From assembly GCF_900116145.1 (NCBI RefSeq), contig NZ_FPAB01000008.1, positions 124,001 through 188,000 on the forward strand: a stretch of DNA of 64,000 bases. The letters are read 5' to 3'. The notes beneath the pieces were generated by a model. It did no database searches and was not told the origin of the DNA. It worked only from the letters and a program-made list of their open reading frames with translations. The stretch is from Streptomyces harbinensis (lineage in GTDB: Bacteria > Actinomycetota > Actinomycetes > Streptomycetales > Streptomycetaceae). Shown here one piece after another: positions 51,932 through 60,296 of this stretch (its first letter is position 1; each line of letters begins with the position of its first letter). The position numbers were made by a program, and so were the translations under genes.

Positions 51932-53011
51932 ATGCCCCGTGATCAGGTTGCCCTCGTCTTTAGCCAGCAGGCCGGCGCCTGCGCCCGGCTGGGTTCCCCG
52001 CTGTACGGGGCGCTGCTGGAGCGCGTGGCCCGGGACATCAAGGAGGAGGGCCCCTGCGCTGCCGTTCTGGAGGGGTACGAGGACACCGGCCACGCCGACG
52101 CGCTGCCGCTGCGGATGATGGGTGCGGTGCACGCCCTGGTCCTCACCGGGCGGGCCCCGGAGCTGGCGGAGCACTACCCCAGCGCCGGCGGGGTGTTCGA
52201 CCCGGAGCATCCGGACGCGGGCTGGCCGGCCTTCCGGGCGGCGGTCGCCGCCGAGCCGGACTGGGTGCGGGACTGGCTCGAACGACCGCCGCAGACCAAC
52301 GAGGTGGGACGGGCCTCCCTCCTGCTGGCCGGGCTGCTGTACGCGGTGCCCACGGCCGCGCTGCCGGTGCGGCTGTTCGAACTCGGCTCCAGCGCGGGCC
52401 TGAACCTGCGCGCCGAGCAGTTCCACTACCGGACGCCGTCCTTCTCCTGGGGCAACCCCGACTCCCCCGTCCGGCTCGACCCGGTGTGGCGCGGCGACCC
52501 GCCCGGCTGGCTGACCGAGGGCGCCCGGCGTCACCAGACCCTGCGCATCGTCGAGCGGCGCGGCTGCGACATCACCCCGCTCGATCCGCTCTCCCCCGAC
52601 GGCGCGCTGGCCCTGCGCGCCTACGTGTGGCCGGACCAGGCGGACCGTACCCGGCGGCTGGAAGGCGCGCTGCGGATCGCCGCCAAGGTGCCGGCCACGG
52701 TGGGCGCGGCCGGCGCGGCGCAGTTCCTGTCGGGGGTGGAACTGGAACCGGGCACCTTGACGGTGGTGTGGCACTCGGTGATGCGGCAGTACGTGCCCGA
52801 CGCCGAGTGGGCGGCGGTGGAGCGGGAGCTGGACCGGCTGGCCGCGGCTTCCGGGCCGGAGGCCGGGTTCGCGCACATCGCGTTCGAGCCGCGCACGGTG
52901 GGCGAGCTGCACCGGTTCGCGCTGTCGGTCCGGCTGGGGCGGGAGCCTGAAGAATGCCTGGCGTTCGCCGCGCCGCACGGGCTGCCCGCGTGGTCGCCCG
53001 GTCAGGACTGA
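51932..53011 (+). CDS. DUF2332 domain-containing protein
   Basis: A 359-residue conserved actinobacterial protein. Typical stretches are RMMGAVHALVLTGRAPELAEHYPSAGG, NEVGRASLLLAGLL and FELGSSAGLNLRAEQFHY, the last resembling a methyltransferase-like nucleotide loop. The C-terminal VVWHSVMRQYVP fits this fold. Function unknown. ATG with GAGGAG five bases ahead. Divergent from the thuA-like gene. Confidence 0.88.
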   Translation: MPRDQVALVFSQQAGACARLGSPLYGALLERVARDIKEEGPCAAVLEGYEDTGHADALPLRMMGAVHALVLTGRAPELAEHYPSAGGVFDPEHPDAGWPAFRAAVAAEPDWVRDWLERPPQTNEVGRASLLLAGLLYAVPTAALPVRLFELGSSAGLNLRAEQFHYRTPSFSWGNPDSPVRLDPVWRGDPPGWLTEGARRHQTLRIVERRGCDITPLDPLSPDGALALRAYVWPDQADRTRRLEGALRIAAKVPATVGAAGAAQFLSGVELEPGTLTVVWHSVMRQYVPDAEWAAVERELDRLAAASGPEAGFAHIAFEPRTVGELHRFALSVRLGREPEECLAFAAPHGLPAWSPGQD

Positions 53012-53025
53012 CGCACGATGGGCCC

Positions 53026-53454
53026 ATGGGACATGTGATGACCTCCGAGGAGTGGCGGGCCTTCGTCGCCGCCGGCACCAGGACCGGGAAGCTGTCGACG
53101 GTGCGCGCGGACGGCGGTCCGCACGTGGCGCCGGTGTGGTTCGTGCTGGACGGCGACGACATCGTCTTCAACACCGGCGCGAACACCGTCAAGGGCCGCA
53201 ATCTGGCCCGGGACGGGCGGGCGGCGCTGTGCGTCGACGACGAGCGGGCCCCGTACAGCTTCGCCGTGCTGCGTGGCCGGGTGCACCTGAGCGAGGACCT
53301 GGCGGAGGTCAGGGAGTGGGCCACCCGGATCGCGGCGCGCTACATGGGCGAGGACCGGGCGCGGGAGTTCGGCGAACGCAACGGTGTCCCCGGTGAGCTG
53401 CTGGTCCGGATGCGGGTGGAGCACGTCTCCGCCGTCGCCGATCTGGCCGAGTAG
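53026..53454 (+). CDS. PPOX-class F420-dependent or FMN-binding oxidoreductase
   Basis: A 142-residue single-domain split-barrel protein of the pyridoxamine-phosphate-oxidase-like family: GTRTGKLSTVRADGGPHVAPVWFVLDG, NTVKGRNLARDGRAALCVDD, and the C-terminal VRMRVEHVSAVADL. In Streptomyces, many such proteins use F420. The exact start is uncertain between ATG 53026 and ATG 53038; neither has a decisive ribosome site. It follows the DUF2332 gene by 14 bases. Confidence 0.88.
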   Translation: MGHVMTSEEWRAFVAAGTRTGKLSTVRADGGPHVAPVWFVLDGDDIVFNTGANTVKGRNLARDGRAALCVDDERAPYSFAVLRGRVHLSEDLAEVREWATRIAARYMGEDRAREFGERNGVPGELLVRMRVEHVSAVADLAE

Positions 53455-53460
53455 GCGGCG

Positions 53461-54165
53461 TCACAGGCCGCGCCAGGTGCGGCGGTCGCGGGCGACGCCG
53501 TGGATGGCGCGGATCAGGTCCGGGGTGAGGAGGGCCCCGTACCGGGTGAGCCCGTCCACCTGGTGCTCGCGCAGCACCCGTACGTCGTCGGGCACCGCGC
53601 CGTACCCGACCTGCCCGGCGGTGACGCAGATCAGCACCGGGGAGACCGTCACCGGGAAGCCGCAGCCCCGGGTGAGGGCGTGGGCCGCGAGGGCGGCGCC
53701 GCGCCGGCAGTGCCGCAGATGGGGCTCGCCGCGCCGGGCCCCGGTGCGTACCTGTTCGTCGTCCGGGTCGCCGACGCGCAGCGGCCCGCGGGCGTGGGCC
53801 ACCGTGTGACAGCCGAACACCCCGGCCGGGCCGATCGCCAGATGGGAGAGGGTGGCGGCGCCCGGCAGCGGCAGGGAGTGCAGGATCTCCCAGCCGGCGC
53901 CGGCCAGCCGGTCCAGAGCGGCGCCGGCGGAGCGTTCCCCGGCGAGCCGCTCCCGCAGGGCCGCGGTGTCCCGGTCCCGGCCGAGCAGGGCGCGGACGAG
54001 CCGGCCCCCGCGGCTTTCGGGCCGGTCGGCGAGGAGGCCGTACAGCGTCTCACCCGGCCGGTTGGGGGCCAGGTCGTCGTCGGGGTGCAGCCACAGCGGA
54101 CCGTCGCGCCGCGGGCCCGGGTGCGCTTCCCGGCCGGGCTCGATACCCCACTCACTCGGGTCCAT
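53461..54165 (-). CDS. NERD-like (nuclease-related) domain protein
   Basis: A 234-residue protein. The central segment LDRLAGAGWEILHSLPLPGAATLSHLAIGPAGVFGCHTV matches the start of NERD domains (GxE-like helix, then DHLVIGPGGVF), and VSPVLICVTAGQVGYG the later strand. Canonical NERD domains carry a K or D/E in the place of GCHTVAHARG, so nuclease activity may be lost here. The N-terminal 75 residues are charged and probably disordered. Start at ATG 54165 is a guess in a frame open to 54315. Function unknown. Confidence 0.65.
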   Translation of the reverse strand: MDPSEWGIEPGREAHPGPRRDGPLWLHPDDDLAPNRPGETLYGLLADRPESRGGRLVRALLGRDRDTAALRERLAGERSAGAALDRLAGAGWEILHSLPLPGAATLSHLAIGPAGVFGCHTVAHARGPLRVGDPDDEQVRTGARRGEPHLRHCRRGAALAAHALTRGCGFPVTVSPVLICVTAGQVGYGAVPDDVRVLREHQVDGLTRYGALLTPDLIRAIHGVARDRRTWRGL

Positions 54166-54238
54166 GACACCATCGTCACGGCCCGGCCGCCCACAGGCAT
54201 CCCGTCGGGCCCGGACGTGGCCGAAGGAGTACGGAATC

Positions 54239-54640
54239 GTGGCGGGGCTGATCGACACCGTGGCGTGGGTGCATCTGGACCGGGGGCGGATCCTGGGGGT
54301 GCGCTCCCGGGGCAAACGGCTGTTCTACATTCCCGGCGGCAAGCGGGACGGCGCGGAGAGCGACCGGGAGACGCTGCTCCGGGAGGTGCGCGAGGAGCTG
54401 ACCGTGGCACTGGTGCCGGAGACGGTGGCCCATGTGGGAACGTACGAGGCCCAGGCGGACGGGTACCCGGAGGGCACGCTGGTGCGGATGGCCTGCTACA
54501 CGGCGGACTTCCGCGGGACTCTCGCCGCGAGCAGCGAGATCGAGGAACTCGCCTGGCTCTCGCTGGCCGACAAGGAGCGCACGGCGCCGGTGGACCACGC
54601 GGTGTTCGAGGAACTGGCGGCGGACGGGCGACTGCGCTGA
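54239..54640 (+). CDS. NUDIX hydrolase
   Basis: A 133-residue NUDIX protein. The Nudix box GGKRDGAESDRETLLREVREEL (residues about 37-58) has the required Gly, Glu and REVREE pattern that binds metal. Members hydrolyse nucleoside diphosphate derivatives such as oxidised nucleotides or ADP-sugars. GTG 54239 is used with AAGGAG about ten bases ahead; other in-frame starts upstream lack support. It diverges from the NERD-like gene. Confidence 0.9.
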   Translation: MAGLIDTVAWVHLDRGRILGVRSRGKRLFYIPGGKRDGAESDRETLLREVREELTVALVPETVAHVGTYEAQADGYPEGTLVRMACYTADFRGTLAASSEIEELAWLSLADKERTAPVDHAVFEELAADGRLR

Positions 54641-54675
54641 CGCATACCATGACCGTTGACCCAGGAGGTGACCCG

Positions 54676-55323
54676 GTGGGGGATGCGGCACATGTCGACG
54701 GGCGGGTGGAGCGCGGGAACGCCACCCGCCGGCTGGTGCTGCGCCGGACCATGGACGTGGCCTCGGTGGAGGGCCTGGGCGGGCTGTCGATCGGGCGGAT
54801 CGCCGGGGAGCTGGGGCTGAGCAAGAGCGGGGTGTTCGCGCTCTTCGGCTCCAAGGAAGAGCTTCAGCTGGCGACGGTGCGGGCGGCGCGGTCGGTGTTC
54901 GTACGGCGCATCGTGCAGCCGGCGCTGGAGGTGCCCGAGGGGCTGGGGCGGGTGCTGCTGCTGTGCGACGGGTATCTGGAGTACTCGCGCGGGCGGGTCT
55001 TCCCGGGCGGCTGCTTCTTCATCGCGGTGGCCACCGAGTTCGCCGCCCGCGAGGGCGCGGTGCGGGACGCGGTGGCGCTGGCCCGCGAGGAGTGGGACCG
55101 GCTGGTCCTGGACACGCTCGCGGGCGCGCGGGCGGTGGGTGACCTGCGCGAGGACGCCGATGTGACGCAGCTGGCGTTCGAACTGGTCGCCCTGATGGAC
55201 ATGGCGAACACCACCTCGGCCCTGTTCGGGGACGAGTCGGGGTACGGGCGGGCGGCGCGGGCGGTACGGGAGCGGCTGCGGTCGGCCGCCGCTCCGGGCA
55301 CCGGGGCACCGGAGCCCCGCTGA
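54676..55323 (+). CDS. TetR-family transcriptional regulator
   Basis: A 215-residue TetR regulator. The HTH covers residues 15-55 (LVLRRTMDVASVEGLGGLSIGRIAGELGLSKSGVFALFGSKEELQL). The ligand domain includes GRVFPGGCFFIAVATEFAAREG, typical of the TetR_C_16-like group that often controls hydrolases or exporters. GTG 54676 is chosen because AGGAGG lies seven bases ahead; ATG 54649 is possible but has no ribosome site. It is convergent with the alpha/beta hydrolase, and follows the NUDIX gene by 35 bases. Confidence 0.9.
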   Translation: MGDAAHVDGRVERGNATRRLVLRRTMDVASVEGLGGLSIGRIAGELGLSKSGVFALFGSKEELQLATVRAARSVFVRRIVQPALEVPEGLGRVLLLCDGYLEYSRGRVFPGGCFFIAVATEFAAREGAVRDAVALAREEWDRLVLDTLAGARAVGDLREDADVTQLAFELVALMDMANTTSALFGDESGYGRAARAVRERLRSAAAPGTGAPEPR

Positions 55324-55329
55324 GCGCCG

Positions 55330-55355
55330 CGTCCCGGCGGACGGCCGCCGGGACG
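55330..55355. terminator. Hairpin terminator between convergent genes
   Basis: CGTCCCGGCGG, loop ACGG, CCGCCGGGACG: perfect 11-bp stem seven bases after the TetR stop and 17 bases before the hydrolase stop; usable on both strands. Confidence 0.8.
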
Positions 55356-55372
55356 TGAGGCGTACGGGGCCG

Positions 55373-56251
55373 TCAACCCTCCGGGAGGGCCTCATGGACC
55401 GGGTCGGTCGCCGAGACGAAGTCGAGCACGCTGTCGATGACGTGCGGGTCCCGGATGATCCGGCGGTGGCCCAGCCCCCGGGTGACGAGCAGGTCGGCCC
55501 GGTCGCCGTAGATCTCGGCGATGCGGCGGGCGTGGGCGACCGGGATCATGTCGTCGTCCTCGTCGTGGACCACGAGGAGCGGCAGCGTGAGCCGGTCGGG
55601 CCGGTAGGTGGCGGAGAACCGCTCCCAGATGGCGGGCACGCCGGGGAACACCTCCTCTTCTATCCGGGTGCGCAGCAGGGTCCTGGCGCGCCCGGTGAGG
55701 CCGGCGCCGGCGCAGAACGAGTCGGCCAGGAAGTCGAAGCCGGGCATCGGGGCCAGCGCGATCAGCCGGGTGGCGGTGACCTCTTCGCGGACCGCCCAGA
55801 AGCCGGCGAGCGCGCCCACCGAGTGGCCGATGACCGCCTCGTAGTGGCCGTCCGCGGGGGCGAGGAGGCGGGCCGTGGCGCCGTACTGGAGGATCGTGGC
55901 CTCGCCGGCGGGGGACTCCCCGTGGCTGGGGGCGTCGAAGGCGACGGGGCTGTAGCCGCGGTCGGTCAGCGCACGGACGAGGGGCGCGAAGCGGGAGGCG
56001 CGGAACATCCAGCCGTGCAGCAGGAGGACCGGGCGCTCGCCGGTACCCCAGCGGTAGACGGCCACGTCCTGCCCGTCCACGGTGAGGGTCCGGGCGCGGG
56101 CGGCTCGCATCACCGGCTCCTCCTCGGGGTGCCGGCGGGCGGTGGCGCGGGGGCGGCGGAAGGCGGGCAGTGCGGCCCGGACGGCCAGTGAGGGTGCCAC
56201 CCGGGAGGTGAGGCGCAGGGCGCCGCGGGTGAGGTCGGTGGTCACGGCCAT
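55373..56251 (-). CDS. Alpha/beta hydrolase
   Basis: A 292-residue alpha/beta-fold hydrolase. The oxyanion-hole strand PVLLLHGWMFRASRF, nucleophile elbow GHSVGALAGF (Ser), acid VVHDEDDDMIP and terminal His in TRGLGHRRIIRD are all visible. The ATG at 56251 follows AGGGGA; the frame is open far upstream to 56860 as a shadow of the ABC gene. A basic N-terminal region of about 55 residues precedes the fold. Substrate unknown. Confidence 0.88.
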   Translation of the reverse strand: MAVTTDLTRGALRLTSRVAPSLAVRAALPAFRRPRATARRHPEEEPVMRAARARTLTVDGQDVAVYRWGTGERPVLLLHGWMFRASRFAPLVRALTDRGYSPVAFDAPSHGESPAGEATILQYGATARLLAPADGHYEAVIGHSVGALAGFWAVREEVTATRLIALAPMPGFDFLADSFCAGAGLTGRARTLLRTRIEEEVFPGVPAIWERFSATYRPDRLTLPLLVVHDEDDDMIPVAHARRIAEIYGDRADLLVTRGLGHRRIIRDPHVIDSVLDFVSATDPVHEALPEG

Positions 56252-56369
56252 GCTGGATCCCCTCGGTGGGACGGTTGGCTGGCGAGATGTTAGCACGACC
56301 GTTCGCATAGTTTTCCTGTTCCGCCGGGGCGGCCCGCGCCCGGCGGGGACGGGCGCGGAAAGGCGCTGG

Positions 56370-58202
56370 TCAGGGCGCCGGGTCCAGGGCGGCGCGCTCG
56401 GCGGCCGGCTCCCCGTCGCGGCGTACCAGTTCGGCGTACCGGCCGCCCAGGGCGAGCAGTTGGGTGTGCGTACCGCGTTCGGTGATCCGGCCGCCGTCCA
56501 GGACGACGATCTCGTCGGCGTCGCGGACGGTGGACAGCCGGTGGGCGATGGTGATGGTGGTCCGGCCCGCCGACAGCGCGTCGATGGCCCGCTGGACGGC
56601 GTGCTCGGTCGCGGTGTCCAGCGCGCTGGTGGCCTCGTCGAGCACGAGCACCGGCGGGTCGCGCAGGATGGTCCTGGCCAGGGCGAGCCGCTGCTTCTCC
56701 CCGCCGGAGAACCGGTAGCCGCGCTCGCCGACCACGGTGTCGTACCCCTGCGGCAGCGCCGCGATGTGGTCGTGGATCTGCGCGGCGCGGGCGGCGGCCT
56801 CGATCTCGGCGTCGGTGGCGTCCGGCTTGGCGAACCGCAGATTGTCGGCCACCGAGGCATGGAAGAGATAGGTCTCCTGGGAGACCACGCCGACGGCGCG
56901 GGCCAGGGAGGCGAAGTCCAGCTCCCGGACGTCGATGCCGTCCAGCCGGACGGTGCCCCCGGTGACGTCGTAGAGGCGGGGCACCAGATAGCTCAGGGTG
57001 CTCTTGCCCGAGCCGGTGGGGCCGACGACGGCGAGCGAACCGCCGGCCGGCACCGTGAGATCGATGTCGCTGAGGGTGGGCGGCGCGGCGGGGTCGTACC
57101 GGAAGGACACCCCTTCCAGCCGGATCTCGCCCTTGGCGCGCCGCAGTTCCACCGGGTCGGGGCGCTCGGTGATGCCGACGGTGAGGTCGAGGTACTCGAA
57201 GATGCGCTGGAAGAGAGCGAGGGACGCCTGGATGTCCACGCCGGTGGAGAGCAGGGACACCGCCGGGCGCAGCAACCCCTGCTGGAGGCTGACGAAGGCC
57301 ACCAGAGTGCCGATGGAGGGCGGGGTGCCGCCGAGTTGCAGCAGGACGCCGGCCGACCAGTACAGCAGGGCGGGGATGGCCGCCATGATCATGCCGATGG
57401 TGGCCATCCGCCAGCGGCCGGCCATCGAGGCGCGGATCTCCAGGTCGGCGAGGCGGGTGGACTCCTGGGTGAAGTCCCGGGTGAGGCTGTCGGCGCGGCC
57501 CATGGTGCGGCCGAGCAGGATGCCGCTGACCGAGAGGGACTCGGTGACCATGGCGGCCATGGTCGCCATCTGCTTCTGGCGCTGCGCGGTGATCCGTTTG
57601 CGCTCGCGGCCCACCCGGCGGGCCAGCCAGACGAAGAACGGCAGGAGGGCGAGGGAGAGCAGGGTCAGCCGCCAGTCGAGGGCGAGCATGGCCACCAGGG
57701 TGGCGACGACGGCCGTGACGTTGGAGACCAGGGAGGTCGCGGTGGAGGTGACGGTGGCCTGCATGCCGCCGATGTCGTTGGCGATACGGGACTGGACCTC
57801 ACCGGTGCGGGTGCGGGTGAAGAACGCCAGCGGCATCTGCTGGAGCTTGGCGTAGACCTGGGTGCGCAGGTCGTGCATGACCCGCTGGCCGACGGTGGTG
57901 GAGATGAGGGTCTGGAGCACGCCGAAGACGCTGCTCATGACGGCGGTGACGATCATGCCCAGCGCGAGGAGGGCGAGCAGGGTGGTGCGCTGCTCGGGCA
58001 GCGCGGTGTCGATGATCTCCCGGAGCAGGAACGGGGAGGCCACGGCCACCAGGGAGGAGGCGCCCACGAGCAGGGCGACGACGGCCAGGCGGGAGCGGTA
58101 GGGACGGAAGAGGGCGAGGATACGGCGGATCTGCGCGGGGTGCTGCGGTGCGGCCGGATCGGCGACCGGTGCGCCGGTCCGCCAAGCGGTGTCGTGCGGC
58201 AT
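56370..58202 (-). CDS. ABC transporter, fused permease and ATPase (exporter type)
   Basis: A 610-residue half transporter of the lipid/multidrug exporter class. Six membrane helices (SRLAVVALLVGASSLVAVASPFLL and on) precede an ATPase with Walker A GPTGSGKST, Q-loop SQETYLF, signature FSGGEKQRL, Walker B VLVLDEAT and H-loop IAHRLST. It works as a homodimer or with an unlinked partner. ATG at 58202. It lies 118 bases upstream of the hydrolase on the same strand; drug or lipid export is likely, cargo unknown. Confidence 0.9.
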   Translation of the reverse strand: MPHDTAWRTGAPVADPAAPQHPAQIRRILALFRPYRSRLAVVALLVGASSLVAVASPFLLREIIDTALPEQRTTLLALLALGMIVTAVMSSVFGVLQTLISTTVGQRVMHDLRTQVYAKLQQMPLAFFTRTRTGEVQSRIANDIGGMQATVTSTATSLVSNVTAVVATLVAMLALDWRLTLLSLALLPFFVWLARRVGRERKRITAQRQKQMATMAAMVTESLSVSGILLGRTMGRADSLTRDFTQESTRLADLEIRASMAGRWRMATIGMIMAAIPALLYWSAGVLLQLGGTPPSIGTLVAFVSLQQGLLRPAVSLLSTGVDIQASLALFQRIFEYLDLTVGITERPDPVELRRAKGEIRLEGVSFRYDPAAPPTLSDIDLTVPAGGSLAVVGPTGSGKSTLSYLVPRLYDVTGGTVRLDGIDVRELDFASLARAVGVVSQETYLFHASVADNLRFAKPDATDAEIEAAARAAQIHDHIAALPQGYDTVVGERGYRFSGGEKQRLALARTILRDPPVLVLDEATSALDTATEHAVQRAIDALSAGRTTITIAHRLSTVRDADEIVVLDGGRITERGTHTQLLALGGRYAELVRRDGEPAAERAALDPAP

Positions 58203-58302
58203 GTGCTCCTTCGGAGGGTGTCATGGGGGGACAGCCCTCCAGCGTACGCGCGGGGACGGGTGCGTACGGGGGGAAGGGGCGGTGGCGGGCGGCGGCGGGT
58301 GC

Positions 58303-60177
58303 TCAGTCGGCCCGTACTGCGCGGGAGGTGATGCGCAGATGGCGCCGGGGGCCGTCGGTCCACTCCACGGTGATGCGGGTGGCGGCCTCCGGGTCGGGGG
58401 CGGCGGCGTCCGCGGTGCCGGCGGCCGGGGTGGTCACCCGTACCCCGGCCAGGGACGACAGCGGTGGCGGTGCGTTGTCGCCGGTCAGCCGGGCGAGGGA
58501 GATGAACAGCCGGTCGCCGGGGGCTTCTCCGGTGCGTCCGGTGAGGACGGGGACCCGGGCATCGGTGGTGAAGGCGGTGGAGAGGCCGGACAGCGATCCG
58601 TCAGCGGTGTAACCATGCACCGGATGCAGTTCGGAGTGCAGCCCCTCCCCCGCGGCCCATCCGGTGAGCCGGACCGGCGTCCCCGGCGCACTGTCGATCA
58701 TCAGATGAATACGGACCTCGGCGGCGCCGTGGGCCAGCACCACGGAGACCACCCGCTGCCCGCCCGCATCGTGTGCCGAGGCGATCCAGCCGTCCCCGGC
58801 CCCCAGCGGCTCGATCGCGGAACGGGCGGCCCAGCTGCCGTCGAGCAGCGGACCGAAGTGGTTGTCGGCCGCCGGGCCGGCGTCCACCGGGGTGGGCCCG
58901 GTCACCGTCGAGTAGCCGGACCGGGTGTAGTGCGGGTCGTAGCGCGCGTCCTCGCTGCCGTGGTTGTGCAGGCGCACCACCCCGTCGGAGGCGGTGGACT
59001 GGAGCAGCCACCCCGGAACGGGCAGCGCGGTGACCGCGTCGGCGCGTTCGGCCGGGCCCGGCTCCTCGGTGGCGGTCCACACCGGATGCTCGGCGGGCAG
59101 CAGCAGCCCGGTGAACGCCTTGCTCGCCCAGTACGGCGACGCCGGGCCCGAGTAGCGCTGGAGGACGCCCCGGTACGGCCCGTGCCAGCCGAGCGACAGC
59201 AGCCCCTCGGGGCCCACCGCGCCCCGGTCCAGGAAGTAGCGCAGCGCTCCGGAGGCCAGCCGGCGGGTGACACCGGGCGCCAGCGGGGTACGGCCGGTCA
59301 GCGCGCCCAGCCACAGCGGTGCGGTGGTGGCCATCCGGTAGGTGAGCGACCGGCCCTGGTGCAGGGGCGCGCCGTCGCCGCCGAACAGCCGGGCATAGTC
59401 GGCGAGGTGGACGGCGAGCCGGTCGCCGTACCGCTCCAGGGCCGCCGGGTCCCCGGACTGCCAGGCGTGCAGCACCGGGTAGAGATGCATCGCCCAGCCG
59501 TTGTAGTAGTCGAAGTGCCGGGCCGGGCCGTCGCTGTACCAGCCCGCTCCCCGGTACCAGGGCTCGATCCGGTCCAGGCCGCGCGCGATGGCCGCCTCGG
59601 CCGCCGCCCTCGTCTCCCCGGCCTCCCCCGTCTCCGCGAGGAAGCCGCCCACGGTGACCGGGAACAACTCCCAGTTGCACTCCCACGCCTGTGCGGTGAG
59701 GGCGTCCGACAGCCAGCGGACGGCCCGCTCCCGTACCTCCCCGGGCAGCCGGTCCCACAGCCAGGGCCGGGTCAGCCGCAGCGCCAGCGCGATGGAGGCG
59801 GCCTCCACCAGCGGCTGGCTGCGGTCGGTGATCAGCGGCCAGTCCTCGGGCCCGGCCCCGCCGGGGGTGCGGGTGCCGGCGTCGAGACCGGCCGCGTACC
59901 GCTCCAGGAACCCGTGCGGGTCCGCGCCGCCGGCCCCGGCCACCCGGAAGGCGGCCAGCAGGAACGTCCTGGCGTACCCCTCCAGTCCGTCCGAGCGCGG
60001 CCCCGAGCCGCTGGGCGGGCCGCCGGGCAGGTGGTAGAGCGCCCGGCCGCCGGTGGCGTACGGGGCGACCGCGTGCAGCAGGCCGTCGGCGACCGCCTCC
60101 CAGTGGGCGCGGGTCCACCCGGTGTGCGGGCTCAGCGCCCGGTCCTCGTCCGGCAGGGTGAAGGGGTGCTTGGCCAT
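58303..60177 (-). CDS. DUF2264 domain-containing protein, likely polysaccharide/rhamnogalacturonan-related
   Basis: A 624-residue DUF2264 protein. The N-terminal (alpha/alpha)6-like region contains YARTFLLAAFRVAG, WLSDALTAQAWECNWELFPVTVGGFL and GWYSDGPARHFDYYNGWAMHLYPVLHAW; the C-terminal part is beta-rich. No signal peptide is visible. DUF2264 proteins are structurally like glycan-active barrels and often sit with pectin or rhamnogalacturonan genes. A LacI-type operator overlaps its -35/spacer. The catalytic residues and substrate are not established. Confidence 0.85.
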   Translation of the reverse strand: MAKHPFTLPDEDRALSPHTGWTRAHWEAVADGLLHAVAPYATGGRALYHLPGGPPSGSGPRSDGLEGYARTFLLAAFRVAGAGGADPHGFLERYAAGLDAGTRTPGGAGPEDWPLITDRSQPLVEAASIALALRLTRPWLWDRLPGEVRERAVRWLSDALTAQAWECNWELFPVTVGGFLAETGEAGETRAAAEAAIARGLDRIEPWYRGAGWYSDGPARHFDYYNGWAMHLYPVLHAWQSGDPAALERYGDRLAVHLADYARLFGGDGAPLHQGRSLTYRMATTAPLWLGALTGRTPLAPGVTRRLASGALRYFLDRGAVGPEGLLSLGWHGPYRGVLQRYSGPASPYWASKAFTGLLLPAEHPVWTATEEPGPAERADAVTALPVPGWLLQSTASDGVVRLHNHGSEDARYDPHYTRSGYSTVTGPTPVDAGPAADNHFGPLLDGSWAARSAIEPLGAGDGWIASAHDAGGQRVVSVVLAHGAAEVRIHLMIDSAPGTPVRLTGWAAGEGLHSELHPVHGYTADGSLSGLSTAFTTDARVPVLTGRTGEAPGDRLFISLARLTGDNAPPPLSSLAGVRVTTPAAGTADAAAPDPEAATRITVEWTDGPRRHLRITSRAVRAD

Positions 60178-60230
60178 GCGCGTGCCACCTGATCGTCGGG
60201 GCTGGTCCGCCGGGCACCCTATGCCAGACA

Positions 60231-60243
60231 GTAAACGCTTTCC
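60231..60243. promoter_or_regulatory. LacI-type operator-like site in the DUF2264 promoter
   Basis: On the minus strand GGAAAGCGTTTAC, followed after 9 bases by TAGGGT (60221-60216), a good -10. The site covers the region between a -35-like TGGAAA and that -10. Dyad symmetry is imperfect, so this is a moderate call. Confidence 0.45.
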
Positions 60244-60296
60244 AGACCCCGGCCGGGATGCTGGCCGGAAAGCGGCGGGCGTGCTAGTCAGGCCCC

